Shown: positions 7,589 through 15,951 of the stretch, piece by piece
Layout: every line of letters begins with the position of its first letter
Position numbering within the stretch: position 1 is the stretch's first letter
Source: CAZLLV01 sp964560325
Lineage (GTDB): Bacteria; Acidobacteriota; Thermoanaerobaculia; Multivoradales; DATKCC01
DNA length: 25,632 nucleotides
Direction: 5' to 3'
NCBI GenBank assembly: GCA_964560325.1
Contig: CAZLLV010000528.1
Coordinates: 1 to 25,632, forward strand
The notes under the pieces: model-generated
What the model was told of the DNA's origin: nothing
Seen by the model: only the letters and a program-made list of their open reading frames with translations
Databases searched by the model: none
Program-made: the position numbers and the translations under genes

Positions 7589-9074
7589 AAGACAGCGCGG
7601 CGAGCACCCGTCGCGGCATCCCGTCGAAGCTGCCGGACGACATGGTGACGATCACGTCGCCCTCCCGCGCCTCGGCCACCGCCCGCTCGAACAGGCCGTC
7701 GACGCTCCCGCAGGTCGCCGCCTCGACGCCCTCGCCGGAGAGGTCCCGGACCAGCCGGTCGAAGTCGATCCGCTGCTCGTCCTCGAAGCGCTCGGCGTAG
7801 AAGAAGGGGGCGAAGAGCACGCGGTCGGCCCCCTGGAACGCGCGCACGTAGTCCTGGTGCAGGAAGGCGCGGCCGGCGGTCAGGCTGCGCGGCTCGAAGA
7901 GGGCGACCAGCCGCCGGCCCGGGTAGCGGTGGCGCAGGGCCGCGAGCGACTCGGTGACCGCCGTCGGGTGGTGCGCGAAGTCGTCGATCACGGTCACGCC
8001 GCCCGCCGTCCCCAGCACCTCGAGGCGCCGGGCGACGCCGCGGAAGCTCCCGAGCGCTCGCGCCACCTCGGCAGCCGGCAGGCCGCGGTGGCGCGCCGCG
8101 ACGTAGACGGCGAGGGCGTTCGAGGCGTTGTGCCGACCCGGCACGCCGAGCTCGACCGTCACCCTCTCTTCGCGCCCCTCGTCGAAGCGGTCGACGAGCG
8201 TGAAGGTCGTCGCGTCCGGCGCCATCGATAGACCGCCCTCCGGGTGGACGTCGTTCGCCTCCGGGTCGAGGCCGTAGAGCACGACCCGGCAGGCGGCGTC
8301 GCGCACCAGCTCGCGCAGCTCCGGCGTGTCGCCGCAGCCGACCAGCAGGCCCTTGGGAGGAACCGAGGCGACCAGCGACCGGTAGGCGCCGAGCAGGTCG
8401 GCGTGGCTCGGGTAGAGGTCGGCGTGGTCGTACTCGACGCTCGTGAGGATCAGCGTGTCCGGCCGGTAGTGGAGGAACTTCGGGCCCCGGTCGAAGTAGG
8501 CGGCGTTGTACTCGTCCCCCTCGACCACGAAGTCGCCCCCGCCTCCGTTCCGACTCTCGTGGAAGCTGCCGGGGAGGTTCTTCGGCAGCCCGCCGATCAG
8601 GTACGACGGGTCGGCGCCGCAGGCGGTCCAGACCCACGCCGCCATCGCGGTGGTGGTCGTCTTGCCGTGGGTGCCGGCGGCCACCACCCGGTGGCGGCCG
8701 TCGAGAAAGAAGCGCCAGAGCGCCTGCGGCATGGAGATCCGCTCGAGCGCGCCGGCCGCCGCCAGCCGCTCCGCCTCGACCGCCTCCGGGTTGTCGCGCG
8801 GCACCGCGTTGCCCACCACCACCAGGTCGGGCGGCGGATCGAGGTGTACCGGGTCGAAGCCGACCCGCGGCACGATGCCGGAGGCCTCGAGCAGCGTGCT
8901 CATCGGGGGGTAGAGCGGCTTGTCGGAGCCGCGCACGCGGTGGCCCTGACCCTGGAGCAGGCAGGCGAGCGGGGCCATGCCGGTGCCGCCGATCGCGATC
9001 AGGTGGATGTCCAGGCCCTTCGGAGCGTCCTCTCGGGGCGCGCGCTCAGGCGCCGGGGAAGGGGAATTCTTCAC
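7587..9074 (-). CDS. mpl: UDP-N-acetylmuramate:L-alanyl-gamma-D-glutamyl-meso-diaminopimelate ligase
   Basis: This 495-aa Mur-ligase-family protein has an N-terminal GGTGMAPLACLL loop (about 29-40) that binds the UDP sugar. The ATP-binding P-loop is GTHGKTTTT (134-142). The block EGDEYNAAYFDRGPKFLHYRPD (185-206) and the following SVEYDHADLYPS are characteristic of Mpl rather than MurC. GRHNASNALA and DDFAHHPTAV close the central and C-terminal domains. Mpl re-attaches the tripeptide recovered from old peptidoglycan to UDP-MurNAc in the cytoplasm, so the organism recycles its wall and very probably uses meso-DAP. GTG 9074 is the best start, since no ATG lies close to the first motif. No clear ribosome-binding site is seen, so the exact start is uncertain. 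The length matches the family. Confidence 0.92.
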   Translation of the reverse strand: MKNSPSPAPERAPREDAPKGLDIHLIAIGGTGMAPLACLLQGQGHRVRGSDKPLYPPMSTLLEASGIVPRVGFDPVHLDPPPDLVVVGNAVPRDNPEAVEAERLAAAGALERISMPQALWRFFLDGRHRVVAAGTHGKTTTTAMAAWVWTACGADPSYLIGGLPKNLPGSFHESRNGGGGDFVVEGDEYNAAYFDRGPKFLHYRPDTLILTSVEYDHADLYPSHADLLGAYRSLVASVPPKGLLVGCGDTPELRELVRDAACRVVLYGLDPEANDVHPEGGLSMAPDATTFTLVDRFDEGREERVTVELGVPGRHNASNALAVYVAARHRGLPAAEVARALGSFRGVARRLEVLGTAGGVTVIDDFAHHPTAVTESLAALRHRYPGRRLVALFEPRSLTAGRAFLHQDYVRAFQGADRVLFAPFFYAERFEDEQRIDFDRLVRDLSGEGVEAATCGSVDGLFERAVAEAREGDVIVTMSSGSFDGMPRRVLAALS

Positions 9075-9191
9075 GGATTCGGTTGTTGCTACCAGGGTCG
9101 GGATCACAAGAAAGAGACATCCGCTTCCGTCCGCATCCGTCCGGCCATGCCGGCGGCGCTCGAGACCCACCTCAGGAGGACCCTCAGACCC

Positions 9192-10217
9192 ATGAGACGC
9201 GCCCCGTACGTTGCCATTCTGACACTTCTCCTGACCGCCGCGCCAATCGCACCCGTCGCGCCGGCCGCCGCGGCCGAAGGCAAGCCGGTGGCCGTCGTCG
9301 CCGAGCCGGTCGTCGACGCCGGCGAGGTGCCGGTGGGCGAGCCGATCGACGTGGTCTTCGAGATCGAGAACCAGGGCGACGCGCCGCTCTCGATCACCGA
9401 GGTCCGTCCGACCTGCGGCTGCACGGTCGCCGAGTTCGACGAGACGATCGAGCCGGGGGCTACGGGCAAGGTCCACGCCCAGGTCGACACCACCAGCATC
9501 GTCGGCCCGAACGCGAAGGCGATCACCGTCTTCACCGACGACCCGGACAACCCGCGGATCCAGCTCACGGTCCAGTCGGACGTCAAGCCGTTCCTGACGG
9601 TCGCTCCGGGCTACGCGCGCTTCACGACCTTCATCCGCGAGGAGCGCGACCAGACCCAGTCGCAGCTTCTCTCCGCGCCGGATTTCCCGGGCCTGGAGAT
9701 CACCGGCGTCGAGAGCCCGGCCGAGTTCGTGAAGGTGAGCTACCGCGAGGCGCGCGCCGACGAGCGTGCCGAGGGCGCCGACGGCAAGCAGTGGCGAATC
9801 GACGTGACGCTCGACAAGACGGCCCCGATCGGCCCGGTGGCCGACCACGTCATCGTGCGCACCAACCATCCGAAGCAGCAGACCGTGGAAGTCCCGATCT
9901 CCGGCTTCGTCCGCCCGATGGTGGCGGTCACCCCGCCGTCGGTCGATTTCGGCCAGGTCGACCCGGCCGAGTCGCAGGAGTGGGGCGTCCTGGTGCGCAA
10001 CTTCGGCGAGCAGCCGCTGGTGATCGAAGGCGTGAGCTCGTCGGTTCCGGGTCTCGACGTGAGGGTGGAGGCGCTCCGCGAAGGCGAGCAGTTCCGGCTG
10101 GTCCTCGCGCCGACGGCCGCGATGTCGAAGGGGACCTTCCGGGGCACCGCCGAGATCCGCACCAACCTGCCGCAGCAGCCGAGCCTGTCGATCGACCTCT
10201 CCGGCGAGATCCGCTGA
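9192..10217 (+). CDS. Exported DUF1573 protein with repeated Ig-like domains
   Basis: This 341-aa protein has a signal peptide (about 1-28, cleavage after APAAAA). At least two Ig-like beta-sandwich units follow. The first (about 35-140) has the DUF1573 hallmark ITEVRPTCGCTVAEF followed by IEPGATGKV, with Cys75 and Cys77. The last (about 240-341) has VDFGQVDPAESQEWGVLVRNFGEQPL and is of the ASH/MSP-like type. Such proteins are secreted or periplasmic and their role is unknown; the CGC pair could bind metal or form a disulfide. An AGGAGGA ribosome-binding site at 9174-9180 lies 11 nt before the ATG. The ATG at 9147 would add 15 residues ahead of the signal peptide and is less likely. It is divergent from mpl and ends 3 bp from the convergent rph. 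Confidence 0.82.
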   Translation: MRRAPYVAILTLLLTAAPIAPVAPAAAAEGKPVAVVAEPVVDAGEVPVGEPIDVVFEIENQGDAPLSITEVRPTCGCTVAEFDETIEPGATGKVHAQVDTTSIVGPNAKAITVFTDDPDNPRIQLTVQSDVKPFLTVAPGYARFTTFIREERDQTQSQLLSAPDFPGLEITGVESPAEFVKVSYREARADERAEGADGKQWRIDVTLDKTAPIGPVADHVIVRTNHPKQQTVEVPISGFVRPMVAVTPPSVDFGQVDPAESQEWGVLVRNFGEQPLVIEGVSSSVPGLDVRVEALREGEQFRLVLAPTAAMSKGTFRGTAEIRTNLPQQPSLSIDLSGEIR

Positions 10218-10220
10218 GGC

Positions 10221-11066
10221 CTAAGGCCGGCCCCACATCTCCGCCTCCTTCTTCGGCTCGGCGGGCTTTCTGTCCCCCTTCCCGAGCACCGCCCGGACAT
10301 CCGCGAGCGGCCCGGCGAGCGCTTCGTTCTGGATCTCGCCGAGCCGCCGGACGCCGTCCAGGGCGAGGTCGATCAGCCGGTCCATCTCTTCGCGCGTGAA
10401 GCTCCGCCGCTCCCCGGTGCCCTGCACCTCGACCAGGGCGCCGTCGGTCGTCGCGACCACGTTCATGTCGACCTCGGCCGCCGAGTCTTCGACGTACTCG
10501 AGGTCGAGGAGCGGCCGCCCGCCGACCACCCCCACCGAAACCGCCGCGAGCTGCCCGGTGAGCGGCCAGCGGGCGATGTCGCCGGTCAGAAGCATCCCGG
10601 CGAGCGCCTGGGCGAGCGCCACGTAGGCGCCGGTGACCGCCGCCGTGCGGGTGCCGCCGTCGGCCTGGATCACGTCGCAGTCGACCGTGATCGTCGTCTC
10701 GCCCAGGGCACCCAGGTCGGCGATCGCGCGCAGGCTGCGGCCGATCAGGCGCTGGATCTCCGAGGTCCGGCCCGACGGCCGGCCACGGCTCACCTCGCGC
10801 TGGGAGCGGGTGTGCGTCGCGCGCGGCAGCATCGCGTACTCGGCGGTCACCCAGCCGGTGCCCGTGTCGCGGAGGAACGGGGGCACCCGGCGCTCGACGC
10901 TCGCGGCGACCAGCACGCGCGTGTCCCCCATCTCGATCATCGCCGAGCCCTCGGCGTGCTTCAACACCCCCAGCTCGATGCGCACCGGCCGCAGCTCACC
11001 CGCTCCGCGGCCACCCGGCCTGTCTCGCCGATCTCGCCTGTCTCGTAGATCCGTCTCGTCGCTCAT
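10221..11066 (-). CDS. rph: RNase PH (tRNA 3'-end-trimming phosphorolytic exonuclease)
   Basis: This 281-aa protein shows the family blocks LRPVRIELGVLKHAEGSAMI, GDTRVLVAASVE, GWVTAEYAMLPRATHTRSQRE, GRTSEIQRLIGRSLRA and DCDVIQADGGTRTAAVTGAYVAL, the last carrying the phosphate-site and catalytic acidic region. RNase PH trims the 3' ends of tRNA precursors using phosphate. It is about 40 residues longer than usual. The extra length comes from an Asp/Arg-rich N-terminal tract (DLRDRRDRRDRPGG) and a charged C-terminal tail after VLGKGDRKP. ATG 11066 is chosen because it sits just downstream of a -10 element; the longer reading from 11153 would run through that promoter. It converges on the DUF1573 gene and is divergent from the heme operon. 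Confidence 0.93.
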   Translation of the reverse strand: MSDETDLRDRRDRRDRPGGRGAGELRPVRIELGVLKHAEGSAMIEMGDTRVLVAASVERRVPPFLRDTGTGWVTAEYAMLPRATHTRSQREVSRGRPSGRTSEIQRLIGRSLRAIADLGALGETTITVDCDVIQADGGTRTAAVTGAYVALAQALAGMLLTGDIARWPLTGQLAAVSVGVVGGRPLLDLEYVEDSAAEVDMNVVATTDGALVEVQGTGERRSFTREEMDRLIDLALDGVRRLGEIQNEALAGPLADVRAVLGKGDRKPAEPKKEAEMWGRP

Positions 11067-11072
11067 CGGCCG

Positions 11073-11078
11073 ATTGTA
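11073..11078 (-). promoter_or_regulatory. -10 element abutting the rph start (possible leaderless mRNA)
   Basis: TACAAT on the minus strand is a 5/6 match to the -10 consensus and ends 6 nt before the rph ATG. No ribosome-binding site lies between them. It is flanked by GGCCGG and CGGCCG. The -35 region is poor. The layout is the same as at 6589-6601. Confidence 0.4.
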
Positions 11079-11146
11079 CCGGCCGGCTCTTCCTGAAGGG
11101 CGAGCACCGCCGAGCGGCGCGATCCGGAACGAGGGAAATCGGTCGG

Positions 11147-11176
11147 TTGACAATCAGGACCAATTCGGTCCAGAAT
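11147..11176 (+). promoter_or_regulatory. Promoter region of the heme-uptake operon
   Basis: A perfect -35 hexamer TTGACA (11147-11152) is followed after 18 nt by CAGAAT (11171-11176), a 4/6 match to -10. The surrounding 11145-11215 is the most A+T-rich stretch of this part of the window and is packed with dyads: GGACC-AATTC-GGTCC (11157-11171) and AGAATTAATTCT (11172-11183). The rest of the 304-bp divergent gap 11067-11370 holds the rph -10 (11073-11078), the Fur-like site and a leader hairpin. No gene is seen there. Confidence 0.5.
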
Positions 11177-11189
11177 TAATTCTCAGCTA

Positions 11190-11208
11190 ATTGAGACTGA
11201 GTCTCGAT
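11190..11208 (+). promoter_or_regulatory. Fur-like 19-bp dyad upstream of TonB receptor gene
   Basis: ATTGAGACTGAGTCTCGAT is a 9-1-9 inverted repeat with a single mismatched pair. It contains a 7-1-7 core (TGAGACT-G-AGTCTCG) with the length and symmetry of Fur boxes and 9 of 14 positions shared with the classic TGATAAT-n-ATTATCA core. It sits just downstream of the candidate -10, where a bound repressor would block transcription. Iron control of a heme-uptake operon is what one would expect. The regulator itself is not in the window. Confidence 0.5.
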
Positions 11209-11315
11209 AAGATTTTCGCCGGGGCGGAGCTTCGACAGGCCCTCCCGGAAAGAGAACGGCGACAGGACGGCCCTCAGGTTGGCGCCGGGACCGTACTGCC
11301 GCCGGAAACCGCACC

Positions 11316-11346
11316 GCCGGAGGCACGCCGAAGCGTGCGTGCCGGC
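11316..11346 (+). other. Leader hairpin 25 nt before the TonB receptor gene
   Basis: The stem GCACGC (11323-11328) / GCGTGC (11333-11338) closes a CGAA tetraloop. Outer arms GCCGG (11316-11320) and CCGGC (11342-11346) can pair after a small internal loop. It lies in the untranslated leader, just before the ribosome-binding site GGAGG (11359-11363). It may stabilise the leader or modulate translation. I do not recognise it as a known riboswitch. Confidence 0.4.
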
Positions 11347-11370
11347 GGCACTGGCTACGGAGGCATTGTA

Positions 11371-13584
11371 ATGGAAAGCCTTACGCGAACGACGGCCCGC
11401 CGGCCCGCCGCGCTCGCAGCTCCGCTGCTCCTGCTGTCCCTCGTGCTCGTTCCCCGTCTCGATGCCCGCGCCCAGCCTCCGGCGGCTCCAGCGGAAGACC
11501 CGGCCGACCCCGAGGCACCGGTCTTCGAGGAGAAGGTCCAGGTGACCGCCACCCGCGCCGAGCGGCGCCCCGAGGAGGTCCCCGCCCCGGTCAGCGTGGT
11601 CAGCCGCGCCGAGATCGAGGCCGCCGCCGCGGTCAAGCCGGGCGACCTCTTCCCGCAGCTCCCTGGCGTCGAGGTCGAGGGCAACGGGCCGTTCCTCGGC
11701 CTGCCGGTGATCCGCGGCATGGCCGGCAACCGCGTGCTGGTGCTGGTCGACGGCCACCGCCTGAACAACTCGCGCGAGGCGATCAACTTCGGCGGTGTGC
11801 AGCCGTCGCTGGTCGACGTCGGGCAGATCGAGGAGATCGAGATCACGCGCGGGCCGGCCTCGGTCCTCTACGGCACCGACGCGATCGGCGGCATCGTCAA
11901 CCTGATCACCCGCAGCCCGCGCGTGCCGGCCGAGGGCCGGGTCTACGGCGGCGGCGTGCGCACCGAGTACGGCTCCGCCGCCGACGGGCGCTCGGTGGCC
12001 GCGGATCTCCATGTCGCCTCCCCGGGCTGGACCCTCTTCCTCGACGGCAGCCTGCGCGAGTTCGACGACTACGAGTCGCCCGAGGGGACGGTGCCGAGCT
12101 CCGGCGCCGAGAGCGACGCCTTCCACGCCGAGGTCGAGAGCCGGATCGCCGACGGCCACTCGGTCGAGCTCGACTACCAGCGCTTCCGCGGAAGCGACAT
12201 CGGCGTCCCCGGCACCGACGGCGTCTTCACCGGCTCCTTTCCGTACACCGACCGCGACGCGGTCTCGCTCTTCTACGAAGGGCGCGGCCCGGGCGCAGTC
12301 ACCCGGTGGATGCGCTGGATCGAGGCGAGCGCCTACTACCAGGAGCAGACCGAGAACTTCGCCACCTTCCTCGACCTGCCGCCGATCCCGGCCGGCCCGT
12401 ACCGCCTGTCGATCGACACCGAGAGCGAACGGGTGGGCGACGTCGAGACCTCCGGCGTCGATCTGCTCGCCCGCGCCGCCGCCGGTGACCGGCACCTCTT
12501 CACCTACGGCGTGCAGTTCTTCCGCGACGAGGTGAGCGAGAGCCGGCGCGAGACGAGCGTGCTCGTCTTCGAGCCCCTCTTCCCCGGCCCGCCGCCCTTC
12601 ACCGAGACCACCGAGGACCTCACTCCGACCACGCCGGAGGGGAGCTTCCAGGGCCTCGGCGTCTTCGTCCAGGACGAGATCACCCTCGACCGCTGGACGA
12701 TCCTGCCCGGCGTGCGCTACGACCGGTTCGACCTCGACACCGAGCCGCTGGCGCGCGAGGAGGGCGTTCTGCCGGCGGAGAGCCGGAGCGAGGACGCGGT
12801 GAGCGCCAGCGTCGGCGCCCTCTACCGGGTCAGCGACTCCTGGTCGGTCGCGGCGAGCGCCGGGCGCGCCTTCCGTACGCCGAACCTGATCGAGCGCTAC
12901 TTCTTCGGCCCCGGCTCGCAGGGCGGGCTGACGGTGCCGAACCCCGACCTCGACAACGAGACGAGCCTCGACTTCGACCTCGGCCTGAAGCTCCACGCCC
13001 GCAGGCTCCGCGGATCGATCACCGGCTTCCGCAACGAGATCGACGACTACATCACCTTCGTCCCCGGCGAGCTCGACGGCCAACCGACCATCGGAGGACA
13101 GCTGGTCACCACGGTCGACAACATCGGCGAGGCGCGGGTGCAGGGGATCGAGGCGGAGGCGGAGTACGCGATCGCCAACCATCGGAAGGGGGCCCAGCGC
13201 TGGCGGATCTTCGGCAACGCGACCTACACGCGGGCCGAGAACCTGACCGGCGACGAGCCGCTCTTCGTGGCGCCCTTCAAGGCGGTCGGCGGCGTCCACT
13301 GGAGCGCCACGAAGCTGCCGGTCGGCGCCTCGTTCACCGCCCGCTGGGTCGACGCGCAGGACCGGGTGCCCGAGGGCTTCACCCCGACCGAGAGCTTCAC
13401 CGTCGCCGACCTCGGCGTGGTCGTCGGGCTCGAGCGCTGGATCGGCTACGACCTCGACCTGCGGACGACCGTCCGGAACCTGACCGACGAGGCGTACACC
13501 GAGCCGTACGGGGCGGTGCTCGAGCCGGGACGGAGCTACGTCGTCGCGCTCGACATCGATCTCTCGACCGGGGGCCGGCCGTGA
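11371..13584 (+). CDS. TonB-dependent outer-membrane receptor, probably for heme
   Basis: This 737-aa protein has a signal peptide (about 1-35, ending DARAQ) and a TonB box around EEKVQVTATR (53-62). The plug domain (about 60-182) contains LPGVEVEGNG, PVIRGMAGNRVLVLVDGHRL, and the plug-end signature EEIEITRGPASVLYGTDAIGGIVNLIT. The rest is a 22-strand-type barrel. Inside it, AFRTPNLIERYFFG followed by VPNPDLDNET resembles the FRAP and NPNL motifs of heme/hemoglobin receptors. It imports its ligand across the outer membrane using TonB energy. The GGAGG site 7 nt before ATG 11371 fixes the start. The C-terminus runs past the last predicted strand by a few residues (DIDLSTGGRP), so it lacks a terminal aromatic residue. 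First gene of the heme operon; the stop overlaps the next start by 4 nt. The heme ligand is inferred from the neighbours. Confidence 0.88.
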   Translation: MESLTRTTARRPAALAAPLLLLSLVLVPRLDARAQPPAAPAEDPADPEAPVFEEKVQVTATRAERRPEEVPAPVSVVSRAEIEAAAAVKPGDLFPQLPGVEVEGNGPFLGLPVIRGMAGNRVLVLVDGHRLNNSREAINFGGVQPSLVDVGQIEEIEITRGPASVLYGTDAIGGIVNLITRSPRVPAEGRVYGGGVRTEYGSAADGRSVAADLHVASPGWTLFLDGSLREFDDYESPEGTVPSSGAESDAFHAEVESRIADGHSVELDYQRFRGSDIGVPGTDGVFTGSFPYTDRDAVSLFYEGRGPGAVTRWMRWIEASAYYQEQTENFATFLDLPPIPAGPYRLSIDTESERVGDVETSGVDLLARAAAGDRHLFTYGVQFFRDEVSESRRETSVLVFEPLFPGPPPFTETTEDLTPTTPEGSFQGLGVFVQDEITLDRWTILPGVRYDRFDLDTEPLAREEGVLPAESRSEDAVSASVGALYRVSDSWSVAASAGRAFRTPNLIERYFFGPGSQGGLTVPNPDLDNETSLDFDLGLKLHARRLRGSITGFRNEIDDYITFVPGELDGQPTIGGQLVTTVDNIGEARVQGIEAEAEYAIANHRKGAQRWRIFGNATYTRAENLTGDEPLFVAPFKAVGGVHWSATKLPVGASFTARWVDAQDRVPEGFTPTESFTVADLGVVVGLERWIGYDLDLRTTVRNLTDEAYTEPYGAVLEPGRSYVVALDIDLSTGGRP

Positions 13585-14009
13585 GCGAGATCGACCACTC
13601 TGGCGACCTCGGCGCGCGCGAGCTGTTCGAGGCGTTCCGGCGCCTCGGGCCGCTGCGGGTGATCTCGGTCAACGGGCCGAGCGTCTTCGAGGCGATTCTC
13701 GACCTCGGCGCCTTCGGCGTCGCCGACGGCTGGCTGAACGCGATCACGTCCGACTACCACTGGCACGTCGACCTCGGCCGGGTGCGGCACCTGACGACCC
13801 GGGACACCGTCCACGAACGCTCCGGCCGCCGCGTGCTCTTCTTCGAGCTGCGCGAGGGGGCCGGGGCGGAGCCGTTCCTCCGCGTCTACCTCCACCGGGG
13901 AAAGGGAGAGGAGTTCGGGGCCGAGCGCGAGGAGGGCTTCGGCGCCCTCCACCAGCGCTTCGCCGAGGGCGCGGAGCTCGCCGGCGTGGCGGTCGGAGGT
14001 GCGGCGTGA
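13581..14009 (+). CDS. HutX/ChuX-like intracellular heme-utilisation protein
   Basis: This 142-aa soluble protein has no signal peptide. The sequence LGPLRVISVNGPSVFEAILDLGAFG, then YHWHVDLGRVRHLTTRDTVHERSGRRVLFFELREG and PFLRVYLHRGKGEEF, follows the layout of the ChuX/HutX/HemS repeat fold, including a late H-V-D-L and the final R-V-Y-L-H-R-G strand. Members bind heme in the cytoplasm and act as carriers or storage proteins. It is slightly shorter than typical HutX (about 160). GTG 13581 overlaps the receptor stop (GTGA), and the stop overlaps the next gene the same way. Family assignment is by pattern only. A different small beta-rich protein is possible, but position inside a heme-type ABC operon supports the call. 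Confidence 0.62.
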   Translation: MSEIDHSGDLGARELFEAFRRLGPLRVISVNGPSVFEAILDLGAFGVADGWLNAITSDYHWHVDLGRVRHLTTRDTVHERSGRRVLFFELREGAGAEPFLRVYLHRGKGEEFGAEREEGFGALHQRFAEGAELAGVAVGGAA

Positions 14010-14914
14010 GCCGGCTCCGTCTCGCCCTCCTGCCGGCGTTGGGGATCGTCGCCCTGGCGGCGTGCGGCCCCGGCGGCGAGACCTCCGAAACCGTCGCCTC
14101 CGGCGAAACGGCCTCGTCGACCGAGCCCGCGCGGGTGGCGACGCTCCTGCCGTACGTCGCCGACGCGCTCGACCTCGTGGCCTCGGAGGGCGGCGCGGTC
14201 GAGGTGGTGGCCGCGGTGCCGGCGGAGATCGGCGCCACGCTGCCGGCAGGGCGGATCGACCTCGGCAGCCCGCACTCGCCGAGCTTCGAGAACCTCGCTG
14301 CTGCCCGCCCCGAGCTGGCGGTGGGCGACCGCCGCTTCCACGCCGCGATCGAGGAGAAGCTCGCGCGCGTGGCGGAGCAGGTGGTCCTGGTCGAGGGCGC
14401 CTCGGTCGAGGCCACCTTCGACGGCCTGGCCGAGGTCGCGGCGGCCGCCGGCGTCGAGCCGGCCATGCGCCGCCGGATCGAGGAGAGCCGCGGCGAGCTC
14501 GACGCGCTCCGGCTCGATCGCCCGGTCACCGCGCTGCCGCTCTTCGGCGCCCCCGGCTCGTACATGGCGATCACCGACCGCACCTGGCTCGGCGATCTGC
14601 TGTCCGAGCTCGGGTTCGAGAACCTGGCGGCCGATCTCGCCGGCCGCGAGTCGTACCCCGGCTACGTCGAGATCTCGGAGGAGGTGCTCGCGACGCTCGA
14701 GCCCGACGTGGTGCTGCTCGTGACGCACGGCAGCCCCGAGGCGGTCGAGCAGGACTTCCGCCGCCGGGCCGAGACGGGCGGCGCCTGGGCGGTGCTCGCC
14801 GACCGCGTCCACATGCTCGACGCGCACCTCTTCGCCCGCAACCCCGGTCTCGAGCTGCCCGAAGCGGCGCGCGCCCTCGTGGCCGCCGCCGGCGAGGAGC
14901 GGCAGGGACTCTGA
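14006..14914 (+). CDS. hmuT: Heme/siderophore-type ABC transporter substrate-binding lipoprotein
   Basis: This 302-aa protein has a lipoprotein signal peptide: hydrophobic residues 4-17, then the lipobox L-A-A-C with Cys20 as the lipidation site. A Gly/Ser/Thr/Glu linker to about residue 40 follows. The mature part has two lobes joined by one helix, in the style of class III binding proteins (HmuT, BtuF, FhuD): LGSPHSPSFENLAAARPELAV in lobe 1 and PGYVEISEEVLATLEPDVVLLVTHG in lobe 2. It is tethered in the periplasm and hands ligand to the permease. GTG 14006 overlaps the previous stop by 4 nt, and its stop shares one base with the permease ATG. The ligand is inferred to be heme from the HutX-like neighbour; the sequence is divergent. 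Confidence 0.78.
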   Translation: MSRLRLALLPALGIVALAACGPGGETSETVASGETASSTEPARVATLLPYVADALDLVASEGGAVEVVAAVPAEIGATLPAGRIDLGSPHSPSFENLAAARPELAVGDRRFHAAIEEKLARVAEQVVLVEGASVEATFDGLAEVAAAAGVEPAMRRRIEESRGELDALRLDRPVTALPLFGAPGSYMAITDRTWLGDLLSELGFENLAADLAGRESYPGYVEISEEVLATLEPDVVLLVTHGSPEAVEQDFRRRAETGGAWAVLADRVHMLDAHLFARNPGLELPEAARALVAAAGEERQGL

Positions 14915-15951
14915 TGCAATGGCTGGCGCGGATGCGATGGCCGGCGCGCGGGCGGCTGGTGGCTCGGGAGGCGGCCCGCTGGCCGGGCTTCTGGGCCGCC
15001 GTGCTGACCGCGGCGCTCGCCGTCTCGGTGCTCGTCTCCGCCCGGCTCGGGCCGGTGGCGGTGCCGACGGCGGAGCTCTGGGAGGCGCTCACGCGCGACG
15101 GCCACCCGCTCCACGTCGTCCTCTGGCAGGTACGCCTGCCGCGGGTGGCGGCCGGGGCGCTGGTCGGCGCGGCGCTCGCGGTCTCCGGCGCGCTCCTCCA
15201 GACGGTGGTGCGCAACCCGCTCGCCGACCCGGGCCTGCTCGGGGTCAACGCCGGCGCCGGCGTGGCGGCGCTCCTCGCCCTGGTGCTGTTGCCCGACCTG
15301 GCGTGGGCGCTGCCGCTCCTCGCCTTCGCCGGCGCCTTCGCGGCCGTGACCGCGATCCTGATCGCCTCGTGGGGGCCGGGGCGGAGGCTCGGGCCGCTCG
15401 CCATCATCCTGTCGGGGGTGGCGATCCAGGCGGTGCTCTTCTCGATCGTCGCGCTCGTCAGCTTCGTCTTCGCCGACCGCGCCCCGGCCTTCGTCGCCTT
15501 CACCGTCGGCTCGCTCAACGGCGCCGGCTGGTTCGAGGCGGGGCTGGTGGCGCCGCTGGTGGCAGTCGGCGTCGCCGCGTCGCTCCTCGCCCGGCGGCCC
15601 TTGAACCTGCTGCTCCTCGACGAGGCGAGCGCCGCCGGCATCGGGATCGACGTCTCGCGCGCCCGGCTCGGCGCCTGCGCGGTCGCGGCGCTCCTCGCCG
15701 CCGCCGCGGTGAGCGTCGCCGGCCTCGTCGGCTTCGTCGGGCTCGTGGTGCCGAACTGGGTGCGCGTCGTCTCCGGTCCCGACCACCGGAGCCTGGTGCC
15801 GCTCTCCGCCCTCGGCGGCGCCGTGCTGGTGGTGATCGCCGATCTCCTCGCGCGGATGGCGGCGAGCCCGCTCGAGCTGCCGGTCGGCGCGCTCCTGGCG
15901 CTGGTCGGCGGCCCCTACTTCCTCTTCATCCTCTGGCGCAAGCTGCCGTGA
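14914..15951 (+). CDS. hmuU: FecCD-type ABC transporter permease (heme uptake)
   Basis: This 345-aa integral membrane protein belongs to the FecCD/BtuC/HmuU family. It has about ten hydrophobic helices, LWQVRLPRVAAGALVGAALAVSGALLQTVVRNPLADPGLLGVNAGAG (about 70-115, the most conserved block of the family), ILSGVAIQAVLFSI, and VAGLVGFVGLVVPNWVRVVSGPDHRSLVPLSALGGA with the C-terminal ELPVGALLALVGGPYFLFILWR. It forms the inner-membrane channel as a homodimer with two ATPases. The ATG shares a base with the preceding stop (TGATG), and the stop overlaps the ATPase GTG. The length is normal. Family certain; heme as substrate inferred from the operon. Confidence 0.9.
   Translation: MQWLARMRWPARGRLVAREAARWPGFWAAVLTAALAVSVLVSARLGPVAVPTAELWEALTRDGHPLHVVLWQVRLPRVAAGALVGAALAVSGALLQTVVRNPLADPGLLGVNAGAGVAALLALVLLPDLAWALPLLAFAGAFAAVTAILIASWGPGRRLGPLAIILSGVAIQAVLFSIVALVSFVFADRAPAFVAFTVGSLNGAGWFEAGLVAPLVAVGVAASLLARRPLNLLLLDEASAAGIGIDVSRARLGACAVAALLAAAAVSVAGLVGFVGLVVPNWVRVVSGPDHRSLVPLSALGGAVLVVIADLLARMAASPLELPVGALLALVGGPYFLFILWRKLP

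Noticed and set aside
11176..13299. A 707-codon minus-strand frame opposite the TonB receptor
   Set aside because: It is a shadow of the receptor gene. Its sequence is Asp/Arg/His/Val-rich without motifs, and it would cross the receptor promoter.
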